Of a stretch of DNA of 64,000 nt, positions 54,182-62,593 are shown piece after piece; the first letter of the stretch is position 1; every line of letters starts with the position of its first letter. Below the pieces are notes generated by a model, which was not told where the DNA came from, did no database searches, and saw nothing but the letters and a program-made list of their open reading frames with translations. A program made the position numbers and the translations under genes. Location: contig DATHMF010000020.1 of assembly GCA_035487355.1 (NCBI GenBank), forward strand, positions 62,001-126,000. Direction: 5' to 3'. Source of the DNA: Terriglobales bacterium (GTDB taxonomy: Bacteria; Acidobacteriota; Terriglobia; Terriglobales; Acidobacteriaceae).

Positions 54182-56430
54182 GTTTCTTCCCCGAAGAACC
54201 CGGATCGGATTTGAAGGAGCTGTTCTTCGAGAGCGCGCGCGAGCTTTTGCAGGCGCTCAACAACGAAGGCATGCGCCTGGAAGAAAATCCTCACGATGAA
54301 GAGACTGTCCGCAGCCTTCGGCGCGCCGTGCATACGCTGAAAGGAGACTCTGCTGTCTGCGGTTACAACGAAATCAGCGAGTTAGCGCACGAGTTGGAAG
54401 ACGTGCTGACGCCGGAACAGGCGAAACTCCATACCGCAGCCATGGCCGAGATGGTGTTACGTGCCGCCGATCTCTTCGACACCATGCTCACAGCGTATCG
54501 CAACAATGCGACGCTGCCCGAGAGCCATGTTCTGCGCGCCTCCATTCGCAAGCTGGCTGGATCGAGCGCTGCGCAGCCCGGGGAAAAGAGACAAAGCCGG
54601 GGAGAGCCCGATGACAGACTCGCGGGTTTTTCGTGGACGGAGAATCAGCAACTGGTGATTGCCAACGCGGCTTCTGAAGGGAAGAAAATCCTGCTGGTAG
54701 CGATCGTTATTGACAACCTTTGCCCCATGCGTGCTGCTGCCTTGCAACTGGTACGCAATGTTCTGGAAGAAGCCGGAACTTTGCTGGCTATCCAGCCCGA
54801 GGATGCATCCGCCAAGAACATCAATGTTATTGAGGCGGCGGTGGCAACCGATGTGGATGTTGACTGGCTTATTCGCAAGTGCCAGATTCCTGCTGTGGTC
54901 TCGGACATCATGGTGCGTCCTTATGACACGTCGAAAACCAAGCCCGCATCCGGCGACGGTACGCCGAGAGACGTAGCCGACAGCAACACCTCGAAGTCCA
55001 CGACTTCGAAGCCCACGACTTCATCTTCTCCTCCGCCATCGCAGGCCACATCTCCGGGCAGCGCGCCAAAACAGGGAGCATCAAAACAGGGAAAGGAAAA
55101 AGCTCAGGAACAACCGGAGCAAGTGCCGGTGCCGGCTCCCGTTTCTCCCCGAGAGCCTGCGACTCAGCCTGCCGCTGGCACGCCGGTTGCAACTATGGCT
55201 GCAGCCGATTCCACTCTCCGCGTGGACGTGGAGCGCATTGATACCCTGATGAATCTCGTAGGCGAACTTATCCTGGGCAAATCCATGCTGCACCAGACCA
55301 TAACAGAGTTCGAGAAAAGCTTCCGCAAACACCCGCTGCATGTCCGCTTCAATGACGCCCTGGGCTTCCAGGCACGAGTGCTGAACGAGTTGCAGAAGTC
55401 CGTCATGAAAATCCGCATGGTCCCGGTGGAGCAGCTCTTCCGCCGGTTTCCACGTTTGGTGCGTGACGTGGCCAAGGCCCGCGGACGCGAGGTCCGTCTT
55501 GAAATCAGCGGAGAAAACACCGACCTCGATAAAAGTATCCTCGACGCGATGGGAGAGCCGCTCACCCATATCTTGCGCAATGCCGTGGACCACGGCATTG
55601 AATCGGCGGCTGAACGCGTTGCGCTCGGCAAACCGGAATATGGCACGCTTGCGCTTAAGGCTTATCACCAAGGCAATCAGATGGTGATTGAAGTCAGGGA
55701 CGACGGCCGCGGCATTGATCGCGATAAGGTTGTTGCCCGGGCCGTTGAATCGAAAGTTATAACCCGGCAAGAGGCCGCTGAACTCTCCGAGAGCGACGCC
55801 TTGGACCTGATCTTTCATCCCGGCCTCAGCACTGCCGAAAAAGTTACAACCATTTCCGGACGCGGCGTAGGTATGGACGTGGTCAAAACCGTGCTGGAAC
55901 GGCTGAAGGGCTCCGTGCACATTGAAACCAGGCCGAAGATGGGGACCACGTTTTACCTGAAGGTCCCCCTCACGCTGGCGATCATGAAGGGCCTGTTGTT
56001 CCATGCCGGCGACCGGCTCTATGCGTTGCCTCTGAGCTCAGTGGTCGAGATCACACGCGCCTATGAGAAAGATTTCCATCGTGTGGACCGCCGCGAAGTC
56101 CTGCAACTGCGTGAACACATCGTTACTCTGATCCGGCTCGGTAAGTTGAATCCACAAGCCGCCCCTTCCACTTCCCGAAAGAGATTTGTCATTGTCGTCA
56201 ATATGAACGAGAACCGCTTTGGATTGGTTGTAGATAAACTTGTAGGAGAGCAGGAACTGGTCATCAAGGCGCTGGATGATCAGTGGATCGCAACCGACTT
56301 AGTGAGCGGAGCTTCCATTTTAGGAGACGGTACCGTTGTTCTGGTGCTGAACATGGCCGCCGTGATCTCCAAGCTCGGAAGAGAGCGGGGAATGGGGCTA
56401 TACTCCGGGAAGAAAGGAGCTACCGCATGA
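54178..56430 (+). CDS. cheA: Chemotaxis histidine kinase CheA
   Basis: 750 residues from GTG 54178. HPt with phospho-His52 (AVHTLKGD); a P2-like ferredoxin-fold region (about 160-255, with LCPMRAAALQLVRNVLEEAG); a low-complexity Ser/Thr/Pro/Gln linker (about 260-335); dimerisation helices (LMNLVGELILGKSMLHQT); ATPase domain with HILRNAVDHGIE, DDGRGID and GRGVGMDVV; and a CheW-like C-terminal domain. It is a classical P1-P5 CheA without receiver, unlike the hybrid in the other set. Coupled to cheR and cheB by 4-base overlaps. Confidence 0.96.
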   Translation: MSFFPEEPGSDLKELFFESARELLQALNNEGMRLEENPHDEETVRSLRRAVHTLKGDSAVCGYNEISELAHELEDVLTPEQAKLHTAAMAEMVLRAADLFDTMLTAYRNNATLPESHVLRASIRKLAGSSAAQPGEKRQSRGEPDDRLAGFSWTENQQLVIANAASEGKKILLVAIVIDNLCPMRAAALQLVRNVLEEAGTLLAIQPEDASAKNINVIEAAVATDVDVDWLIRKCQIPAVVSDIMVRPYDTSKTKPASGDGTPRDVADSNTSKSTTSKPTTSSSPPPSQATSPGSAPKQGASKQGKEKAQEQPEQVPVPAPVSPREPATQPAAGTPVATMAAADSTLRVDVERIDTLMNLVGELILGKSMLHQTITEFEKSFRKHPLHVRFNDALGFQARVLNELQKSVMKIRMVPVEQLFRRFPRLVRDVAKARGREVRLEISGENTDLDKSILDAMGEPLTHILRNAVDHGIESAAERVALGKPEYGTLALKAYHQGNQMVIEVRDDGRGIDRDKVVARAVESKVITRQEAAELSESDALDLIFHPGLSTAEKVTTISGRGVGMDVVKTVLERLKGSVHIETRPKMGTTFYLKVPLTLAIMKGLLFHAGDRLYALPLSSVVEITRAYEKDFHRVDRREVLQLREHIVTLIRLGKLNPQAAPSTSRKRFVIVVNMNENRFGLVVDKLVGEQELVIKALDDQWIATDLVSGASILGDGTVVLVLNMAAVISKLGRERGMGLYSGKKGATA

Positions 56431-57521
56431 GCGACAAGAAAATAGACAAGAAAATAAGAGTGCTGGTCGTAGACGACTCCGCGCTCATGCGTAAGCTGCT
56501 CCCACAGATTCTGCAGCGTGATAAGACCATTGAAGTAGTGGGTACGGCCATGGATGGGACCTTCGGGCTGAAAAAAATCGAGGAGCTTCGCCCCGATGTC
56601 ATTACCCTCGATCTGGAAATGCCCCGCATGGATGGGACCGAAATGCTTCGTCAGATCATGCGCACACGCAAGATTCCGGTCATCGTTGTGAGCGCGTATT
56701 CCACGGCAGGAGCGGCAGCAACCTTCAAGGCACTGGCGATGGGGGCCTTTGATTTTGTCGCCAAGCCGCGGGATTCAGCCCAGGACCACATGGAAGAGAT
56801 TGCCAATGAACTCATCAGCAAGATCAAAGTCGCAGCCAAGGCCGGCTCCGACCGCTGGCTAGGCAAGAGCTTCCCGGCAAATGGTGATCTGAAGCCGCCG
56901 CTCAAGCCGGCGGTCCGGTACAAAGGCGCAGCTTCCAGAATCATCGCGATTGGCAGCTCAACCGGCGGGCCTAACACTCTGCAATACCTGCTCTCACAAC
57001 TGCCTGGGGATTTCGCCGGCGCCATGGTTGTGGTGCAACATATGCCGGAGGGATTTACAGAAATGTTTGCTAAGCGGCTGGATGAGAGTTGCGCGCTTGA
57101 GGTCAAAGAGGCAGAATCGGGGGAGTTGCTGACTGCCGGCAAGGTGCTGATTTGTCCGGGAAGCCGGCACATCCGGGTGAGACGTATGCAGCAGGGAGAT
57201 ATGGTTGTGCTGTCCAATGAGCCCCCAGTGAACGGTCATCGTCCCTCGGTAGATCTGCTGTTCCGCTCGGTGGCCCAGGAGCTTGGCCCGAGTGCGATTG
57301 CAATCCTGATGACGGGAATGGGCGATGACGGCGCTGATGCCCTGGGCGTGGTCCGGGCTGCCGGTGGATTCACCATCGCACAAAGCGAAGAGTCATGCGT
57401 AGTCTTCGGCATGCCCAAGGCGGCCATTGACAAAGGATTCGTGAGCCGGGTGGTCCCGCTGGAATCCATGGCCAACACATTGATGGTTCATTGTTCCGTC
57501 GGGGCCGTCAGTGAAAAGTAA
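56427..57521 (+). CDS. cheB: CheB protein-glutamate methylesterase
   Basis: 364 residues from ATG 56427, which overlaps the cheA stop (ATGA). Receiver with phospho-acceptor Asp62 (TLDLEMPRMDG) and methylesterase domain with the Ser-His-Asp triad in IGSSTGGPNTLQ, VVQHMPEGFTEMF and LMTGMGDDGADAL. It removes methyl groups from MCPs and is the only cheB seen, so it may also serve the leftward array. Confidence 0.96.
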   Translation: MSDKKIDKKIRVLVVDDSALMRKLLPQILQRDKTIEVVGTAMDGTFGLKKIEELRPDVITLDLEMPRMDGTEMLRQIMRTRKIPVIVVSAYSTAGAAATFKALAMGAFDFVAKPRDSAQDHMEEIANELISKIKVAAKAGSDRWLGKSFPANGDLKPPLKPAVRYKGAASRIIAIGSSTGGPNTLQYLLSQLPGDFAGAMVVVQHMPEGFTEMFAKRLDESCALEVKEAESGELLTAGKVLICPGSRHIRVRRMQQGDMVVLSNEPPVNGHRPSVDLLFRSVAQELGPSAIAILMTGMGDDGADALGVVRAAGGFTIAQSEESCVVFGMPKAAIDKGFVSRVVPLESMANTLMVHCSVGAVSEK

Positions 57522-57544
57522 AACCTCGGAGAGGCCGCGAGCAG

Positions 57545-57593
57545 AAAGATAAAGATTTTAAAGATTGATAAAGATTTAAAGATATAAAGATTC
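57545..57593. repeat. Short AAAGAT tandem repeat tract
   Basis: Six AAAGAT units within 47 bases, spaced 6-10 bases apart, lie in the cheB-cheY gap. They may be a slippage-prone tract or an mRNA spacer. Confidence 0.6.
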
Positions 57594-57638
57594 AAGGCAG
57601 GAGCGTGAAAGCTCCTGTATCAGTGGAGGAGAGCAGCT

Positions 57639-58076
57639 ATGAGTCAGTTTCCGGTGCTGTTGCGCAGCAAAGACCGGCTGCCAGTGCGTTATTTGATTGT
57701 GGATGATTCGGTTTTCGCGCGTAAGAATCTGGCCAAGATGGTGGAATCTTATGGCGGCAAGGTGGCGGGCGAGGCCGGCGACGGCTGCACCGCCATCACG
57801 GAATACGATCGCGTGCAGCCCGACGTCGTGCTCATGGATATCACCATGCCGCAAATGGAAGGCATTGAAGCCGCCGAGCGCATTATCCGCCAACATCCCC
57901 AGGCCCGCATCATCATGGTTTCCTCTGTGGGCTACCAGGAAAATATCGTGGCCGCGCTGCAAAAAGGCGCACGCCATTTCTTGCAGAAACCGGTCAAGGC
58001 CGAACAACTGTACGATATCCTCAAGTACGTTTTGGGAGACGACGCTGTAATTGTGGCAGCCCCCGCTGCCCAATAA
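57639..58076 (+). CDS. cheY: CheY-type response regulator
   Basis: 145 residues, a single receiver: acidic pair D22/D23 (LIVDDSVFARKN), phospho-acceptor Asp67 (VVLMDITMPQMEG), switch Ser (MVSSVGY) and Lys (FLQKPVKAEQL). GGAGGAGAG lies about 10 bases upstream. It is the probable output of the rightward CheA. CheX follows 20 bases later and probably dephosphorylates it. Confidence 0.94.
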   Translation: MSQFPVLLRSKDRLPVRYLIVDDSVFARKNLAKMVESYGGKVAGEAGDGCTAITEYDRVQPDVVLMDITMPQMEGIEAAERIIRQHPQARIIMVSSVGYQENIVAALQKGARHFLQKPVKAEQLYDILKYVLGDDAVIVAAPAAQ

Positions 58077-58096
58077 GTCCAGGAGAAGCTTTTTAT

Positions 58097-58591
58097 ATGC
58101 GCATGGAATTGATTCAACCTTTTATCAATGCTGCCGACGCGGTCTTGTGCGAAACGCTGCAGTCACCCACCAGGATCGCCGACGTCAGCATGGATGAGGA
58201 AACCTACCGCCGCAAGGGTGTGGCCGCCATGATCCATATTGTTGGCGATATTGAAGGACGCGTGATCTTTGATCTCGATACCGCCACCGCAACCAGAATT
58301 GCCACCTACTTTTCCGGCGGGCCCGTGGAGGCCTCTGATGATTTGGTGCGCGATACCGTATGTGAATTGGCCAACCAGGTCATCGGCAACGCCGTTACCA
58401 CATTAAACGATCAGGGAATGCACTTCCGCGTCTCCCCTCCCAGCGTGCACACCGCAGAAACCGGCGGCCAGGGCGCCGAAGATACCGAAACCCTGGTCAT
58501 GTGCTTCGACACCCCCAACGGCCGCGTCTACATGAATATCTCCATGCGCTACCACCGCCGCCGACGGCGGGAAGCCGTCGCGGTAGTGTGA
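58097..58591 (+). CDS. cheX: CheX-like CheY-P phosphatase
   Basis: 164 residues. The phosphatase helix has the E-x2-N signature (E90, N93) followed by G97-N98 in CELANQVIGNAV. The family dephosphorylates CheY-P. The C-terminus is strongly basic (YHRRRRREAVAVV). A diverged copy of its last 185 bases lies at 61085-61269 beyond the cyclase gene. Confidence 0.9.
   Translation: MRMELIQPFINAADAVLCETLQSPTRIADVSMDEETYRRKGVAAMIHIVGDIEGRVIFDLDTATATRIATYFSGGPVEASDDLVRDTVCELANQVIGNAVTTLNDQGMHFRVSPPSVHTAETGGQGAEDTETLVMCFDTPNGRVYMNISMRYHRRRRREAVAVV
58407..58591 (+). repeat. 185-bp direct repeat, copy A (3' end of intact cheX)
   Basis: Begins ACGATCAGGGAATGCACTTC and runs to the cheX stop. It aligns without gaps to 61085-61269 with 10 base differences. 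Confidence 0.9.
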
Positions 58592-58672
58592 ACCGGAACG
58601 CGCTTGGCTTCAGAGCGGTTCTGTTTGGCCTGACTTGGGCCAAAATATAAGACTCAGTTCAACGCATTGCCT

Positions 58673-61072
58673 ATGACTGCCACAGGAGCATCCACGGGTC
58701 AACCCCTATCCGATCAGAAGCTCGAGGTGGGCCATGTCCTCTTCATGGACATCGTCGGCTACTCGATATTAAACATCGAAGAACAAAAGCGAATTGTTGA
58801 ATCCCTCCAAGAGGTCGTTCGAGGCACCGGCGAATTCCAGCACGCAAGTGCGGAAGGACGAGTGCGGCCACTGCCAACGGGCGACGGAATGGCGTTAGTG
58901 TTCTTTGTTGACCCCGAAGCACCCCTTCGTTGTGCAGTCGAGATTAGCAGGGCACTGAGGTTGATTCCGGCAATCCGCCTCCGCATGGGGATTCATGCGG
59001 GACCTGTCTATAGGGTTGGAGACATCAATACCAATAGGAATGTGGCTGGAGGAGGCGTGAATATTGCCCAGCGGGTCATGGATTGCGGCGATGCCGGACA
59101 CATTCTTGTTTCGGAAGAGACGGCGCGCTTCTTTGCTCAGGTTGGCAATTGGGCTAAATCCTTGCATGACGTTGGGAATACGCGGGTAAAACACGGTGTC
59201 AAGCTCCATTTGTTCAGTCTTTACGTGAGCGAGGTCGGGAATTCCCATCTTCCTCACAAGCTCAAGCGCGAGAGGTTTCGCAAGACTACTGCAATCGGAG
59301 GAATCCTTCTTGCCGCAGCTGTGATTTCCTCAGTCCTTCTAGTTAGAGCCTTACACAGGTCCGGTCAGTCGCCGCAACATGCCCTGTATCATCAGCTCAC
59401 CAGGAATGACCCCAAACGCCTTCTGAATTCCGCTGTTATTTCTCCCAACGGCTCGTTCCTCGCATACGTAGATGCCCGCGGGCTGTTCGTTTTGGACATT
59501 AAGTCGGGCGAAAGTACTGAACTCCCTGCTCCACGGGATGAAGGGTTCGCTTTTGCAGCCCCGGATTGGTACTTGGCGTGGTCTCCCGACTCCACTCGGG
59601 TCTACGCAAGCGGCCCATCCAGCAAGGACCAGGTTCAGAGCATATGGGTTTTTCCGCTGTTGGGTTCCGCTTCTAAGAGACTCATTGAGAATGCGGAACA
59701 ACCAAAGATTGCAACCGATGGATCGATCGCCTATGTTGACGCCGCAACCGAGCGGCAAATCTGGATAACGGGGCCAGAAGAGGGCGAAGCGCCACGGCTC
59801 TTGAAGACTGCCCCACAGGAAAGTTCGTTTGCTGAGATTGCATGGGCGCCGCGTGGAAAGCGACTGGCATACATCCAGCAGAGCCCTGACGGGGACATAC
59901 TCGGGAGTGTCGATTCGCAGGGTGGAGAAACTTCTGAGGTCGTGAAAGTTCAGATGCGTGGCTCAGGCTCACAAGGCTACTATTCCGGCCTTTGCTGGGC
60001 TCGGGATGGCCGAATCATTTTCGTCGCCGGAAACCCGCCTGGGACCCAGGATGGATCGAATCTGTGGGCAATCCCGGTTGACATATCAACGGGAGAAAAA
60101 TTAGGTGAGCCCCAACAGATGACTGATGACTTAGCAAGTTTTCAATCCGACCTCAGTATCACTGCTGACGGCAAGAGTCTATGTTTCGTCCGCTACAAAC
60201 AGAGGGTTCGGATCCTCCTTGCTCCCCTCGAAGCGGCTGGACCAGGTCTTACCAAAACTGAGGAGTTTGTCTCCGGTGAAAGCAACAACTGGGCTGACCG
60301 TTGGACCTCCGATTCGAAATACCTGCTAATCACATCCGACCGCAAAGGGGACATTACGAGCGTTTTCAGGCAGGGCCTCAACGCTCCGAATCCTGAACCA
60401 TTGCACCCGGCTGATGAGATCCAGGAGAATGCCGTGGCAATTTCGGAAAGCGGCTCAATTCTTTATTGGTCCTCGCCGAAGAGCGAAGGAGCATATCCAA
60501 AGACTCGGACCTTAATTATGCTCGACCCGAACGGTACTGCGCACAGATTCCAGGAGAAGCCCGACGCCGGGTTGGCATGTGCACTCAAGACGCCAGTCTG
60601 CATTCTACGTTCAAGCGCTCCACCCAACGGCAATACTTTTGCTTTGTTGGACTTAAAGAATTTTCAAACAACCAGTCTTCCCACGCCGAAGACGGATCTG
60701 GGGCAGATATCGGACTGGGATATTTCATCGGACGGCAAAACCATCGCCATGGTTCGCACCAGTCCGTTGCAGGGCGTGATAAGACTCTTGAGTGTTGTCG
60801 ATGGCTCGGTCACAGATGTAACGGTACGAGGTTGGTCCGGTTTTGACTCTGTGGCTTGGTCGGCGAACGGAGCAAGCCTGTACGTTACCAGCAATGTCTC
60901 CAGGAAGTCTGCTGTTTTGCGAGTTGACCTGACCGGCGCCGCAACCATTCTATGGGATACCGACTCCGAAGGACTTGCCGGAGCCGTTGCTCCCTCACCC
61001 GATGGCAAATACATCGCCTTCTCAGTGACATCGACACGCGAGAGCAATGCTTGGTATATCGAGAGATTCTAG
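58673..61072 (+). CDS. Membrane-anchored class III nucleotide cyclase with beta-propeller
   Basis: 799 residues from ATG 58673 (TTG 58667 is the alternative). The N-terminal cyclase domain has both metal Asp residues, D26 (FMDIVGYS) and D71 (PTGDGMALVF), and the transition-state pair N130/R134 (VNIAQR), so it should be active. A membrane helix (about 205-226) and a periplasmic or extracellular beta-propeller of TolB/WD40-like repeats follow (AVISPNGSFLAYVD, AWSPDSTRVY, ISSDGKTIAMVR, SPDGKYIAFS). It may make cAMP in response to a signal sensed by the propeller. It sits between the two copies of the cheX 3' end. Confidence 0.88.
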   Translation: MTATGASTGQPLSDQKLEVGHVLFMDIVGYSILNIEEQKRIVESLQEVVRGTGEFQHASAEGRVRPLPTGDGMALVFFVDPEAPLRCAVEISRALRLIPAIRLRMGIHAGPVYRVGDINTNRNVAGGGVNIAQRVMDCGDAGHILVSEETARFFAQVGNWAKSLHDVGNTRVKHGVKLHLFSLYVSEVGNSHLPHKLKRERFRKTTAIGGILLAAAVISSVLLVRALHRSGQSPQHALYHQLTRNDPKRLLNSAVISPNGSFLAYVDARGLFVLDIKSGESTELPAPRDEGFAFAAPDWYLAWSPDSTRVYASGPSSKDQVQSIWVFPLLGSASKRLIENAEQPKIATDGSIAYVDAATERQIWITGPEEGEAPRLLKTAPQESSFAEIAWAPRGKRLAYIQQSPDGDILGSVDSQGGETSEVVKVQMRGSGSQGYYSGLCWARDGRIIFVAGNPPGTQDGSNLWAIPVDISTGEKLGEPQQMTDDLASFQSDLSITADGKSLCFVRYKQRVRILLAPLEAAGPGLTKTEEFVSGESNNWADRWTSDSKYLLITSDRKGDITSVFRQGLNAPNPEPLHPADEIQENAVAISESGSILYWSSPKSEGAYPKTRTLIMLDPNGTAHRFQEKPDAGLACALKTPVCILRSSAPPNGNTFALLDLKNFQTTSLPTPKTDLGQISDWDISSDGKTIAMVRTSPLQGVIRLLSVVDGSVTDVTVRGWSGFDSVAWSANGASLYVTSNVSRKSAVLRVDLTGAATILWDTDSEGLAGAVAPSPDGKYIAFSVTSTRESNAWYIERF

Positions 61073-61084
61073 GGCAGGATCGTT

Positions 61085-61269
61085 ACGATCAGGGAATGCA
61101 CTTCCGTGTCTCCCCTCCCAGCGTGCACACCGCAGAAACCAGCGGCCAGGGCGCCGAAGATACCGAAACCCTGGTCATGTGCTTCGATACCCCCAACGGC
61201 CGCGTGTACATGAATATCTCCATGCGCTACCACCGCCGCCGACGGCGTGAAGCTGTCGCGGTGGTCTAG
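61085..61269 (+). pseudogene. cheX 3' fragment, diverged direct repeat copy B
   Basis: Aligns over 185 bases with the end of cheX. In the cheX frame 7 of 8 sense-codon differences are synonymous, one is Gly to Ser, and the stop changes from TGA to TAG. It lacks the first two thirds of cheX and has no start of its own, so it cannot make CheX. Confidence 0.88.
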
Positions 61270-61588
61270 AACGGTTCTCGGTTCTCAAAAAAAGCTCACC
61301 GCGGATGACTCGGATTTGCGCGGATCGCTCTTAAGGGGTTAAGAGTCTGGTTGGGAACTCAATCTTGTCAACGCCTGAAGGGTGAACAACCCCGAAGGGG
61401 TGACGTAGTATAGCCCAGCGCTTCCAGCGCTGGGTATCGTAGGAAACGATTCCCAGTCCCGTTAGGGGACGACGCTATACTTCGACCAGTCACACCGCCG
61501 CGTAAGCCTGGGGAAAGCATTAAAAAAAACAAATTCCACTCTGCCGAAGGCCAGCGCGCAGCGAAGCGGAGCGCTACAAAAGACTCTT
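61270..61588. repeat. Intergenic repeat cluster
   Basis: 319 bases with a gene-end repeat of the GTTCTC/AAAGCTCACCGCGG type, a CGCGGAT variant (61297-61327), a CCCCGAAGGGG palindrome, a perfect hairpin CCCAGCGCT-TCC-AGCGCTGGG (61414-61434) and CCCGTTAGGGG. No gene is supported. Confidence 0.6.
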
Positions 61589-62077
61589 TCATAAAACCTT
61601 GTAATACCCATTCAAAGCCAATTGCAGCGTGCGCAACAGCGGATAAACCTCAGAGATAGCCTTTTTCGCTATGATTCCCTCTTTGGCAACCTCATCCTTC
61701 ACCTCTCTCATGAATTCGTCTAATGAAAGGATTTTTCCACCGGCGATTTCTTCTCTATTCTTTGGATGGACGATGAAGACGGCGAATTGTTCCAAATTGC
61801 AATCCACCGGTATCCACTTGAATATTTCTTCCCTTATATACTTCCGGCCCGCCTTGAATTTTTTCTCGTAGCGAACCGTTCTCTTCTCCCACGAGTCCCC
61901 ATCAGTCGACGGCTCATAGTGCACAAGCTTATTGAGTAGAGGGTTATAGCCCACTATGTCCAGCTCCATTTCCCACCCTCCTTGCACCCTACGACCCACT
62001 TTGACGTTTCTCTTGACGAGAAAACCTTTCCAATCCAAATACTCCGAAATCAACTGCTCCAGGTGGGAAAAGGCCAT
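61589..62077 (-). CDS. Possible nuclease-fold protein of unknown function
   Basis: 162 residues from ATG 62077, with a strong GGAGGTC site 4 bases upstream. The central part WEMELDIVGYNPLLNKLVHY resembles the core strands of PD-(D/E)xK nucleases (Asp in ELDIV, then a strand ending HYEPS), but the expected E-x-K is not intact, so activity is doubtful. The rest is helical with KFKAGRKYIREEIFKW. Proximity to a methyltransferase gene makes a modification or defence link possible. Confidence 0.55.
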   Translation of the reverse strand: MAFSHLEQLISEYLDWKGFLVKRNVKVGRRVQGGWEMELDIVGYNPLLNKLVHYEPSTDGDSWEKRTVRYEKKFKAGRKYIREEIFKWIPVDCNLEQFAVFIVHPKNREEIAGGKILSLDEFMREVKDEVAKEGIIAKKAISEVYPLLRTLQLALNGYYKVL

Positions 62078-62236
62078 TTTGACCTCCTAACATCAAAGAC
62101 GATTGTTTCCAATCACGATTTTATCGACTAGAGCCCCGCGCCTAGCAAGCTAGAACCGGACACCCCGGCGCGTGTAGGATCAGAGTAGAAACACAATCGC
62201 CGTTGAAACTCCGTACAATCTTATGAGGGTATAGAC

Positions 62237-62575
62237 ATGATTTCATCGACAGAAGAAGCAATTCTCATCCTTAAGAAATGGCAATCGAGTTCTCGCGAGC
62301 TGCGCATGGTTTTTGGAAGCAACCACGCCCTTATGACCTCCTATGGAAAAGTGCAAAGCGTCGATGATCCTTCTTCCATATGGTGTATTGGAGAAGAAAT
62401 GGGAGCCGAGATACGCTTTGATCTTGCGGCAGCCGGGTCAGTTGCCTTCATCGACTCTGGAGGGGTCCCCGAAGGCCTAGAGTTTCTGTCTGGCATAATC
62501 GACGAATCAATATCAATGGTATGGGCAGATGGCACTCGCCTGAATCTGGTCGCTGAGAAGCCATCGAATCAGTAG
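62237..62575 (+). CDS. Small hypothetical protein
   Basis: 112 residues from ATG 62237. It begins MISSTEEAILILKKWQSSSR and has a beta-rich middle (GEEMGAEIRFDLAAAGSVAF) and no signal peptide or membrane helix. Nothing is recognised. It is convergent with the methyltransferase gene, 18 bases apart, and divergent from the nuclease-like gene. Confidence 0.5.
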   Translation: MISSTEEAILILKKWQSSSRELRMVFGSNHALMTSYGKVQSVDDPSSIWCIGEEMGAEIRFDLAAAGSVAFIDSGGVPEGLEFLSGIIDESISMVWADGTRLNLVAEKPSNQ

Positions 62576-62593
62576 GGATCGTTGGCAAGGAGA

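Noticed and set aside
60952..61269. 105-codon rightward frame ending in CheX-like sequence
   Set aside because: Its first part is out of frame inside the cyclase gene; only the last 185 bases are cheX-like, so it is called a pseudogene fragment.
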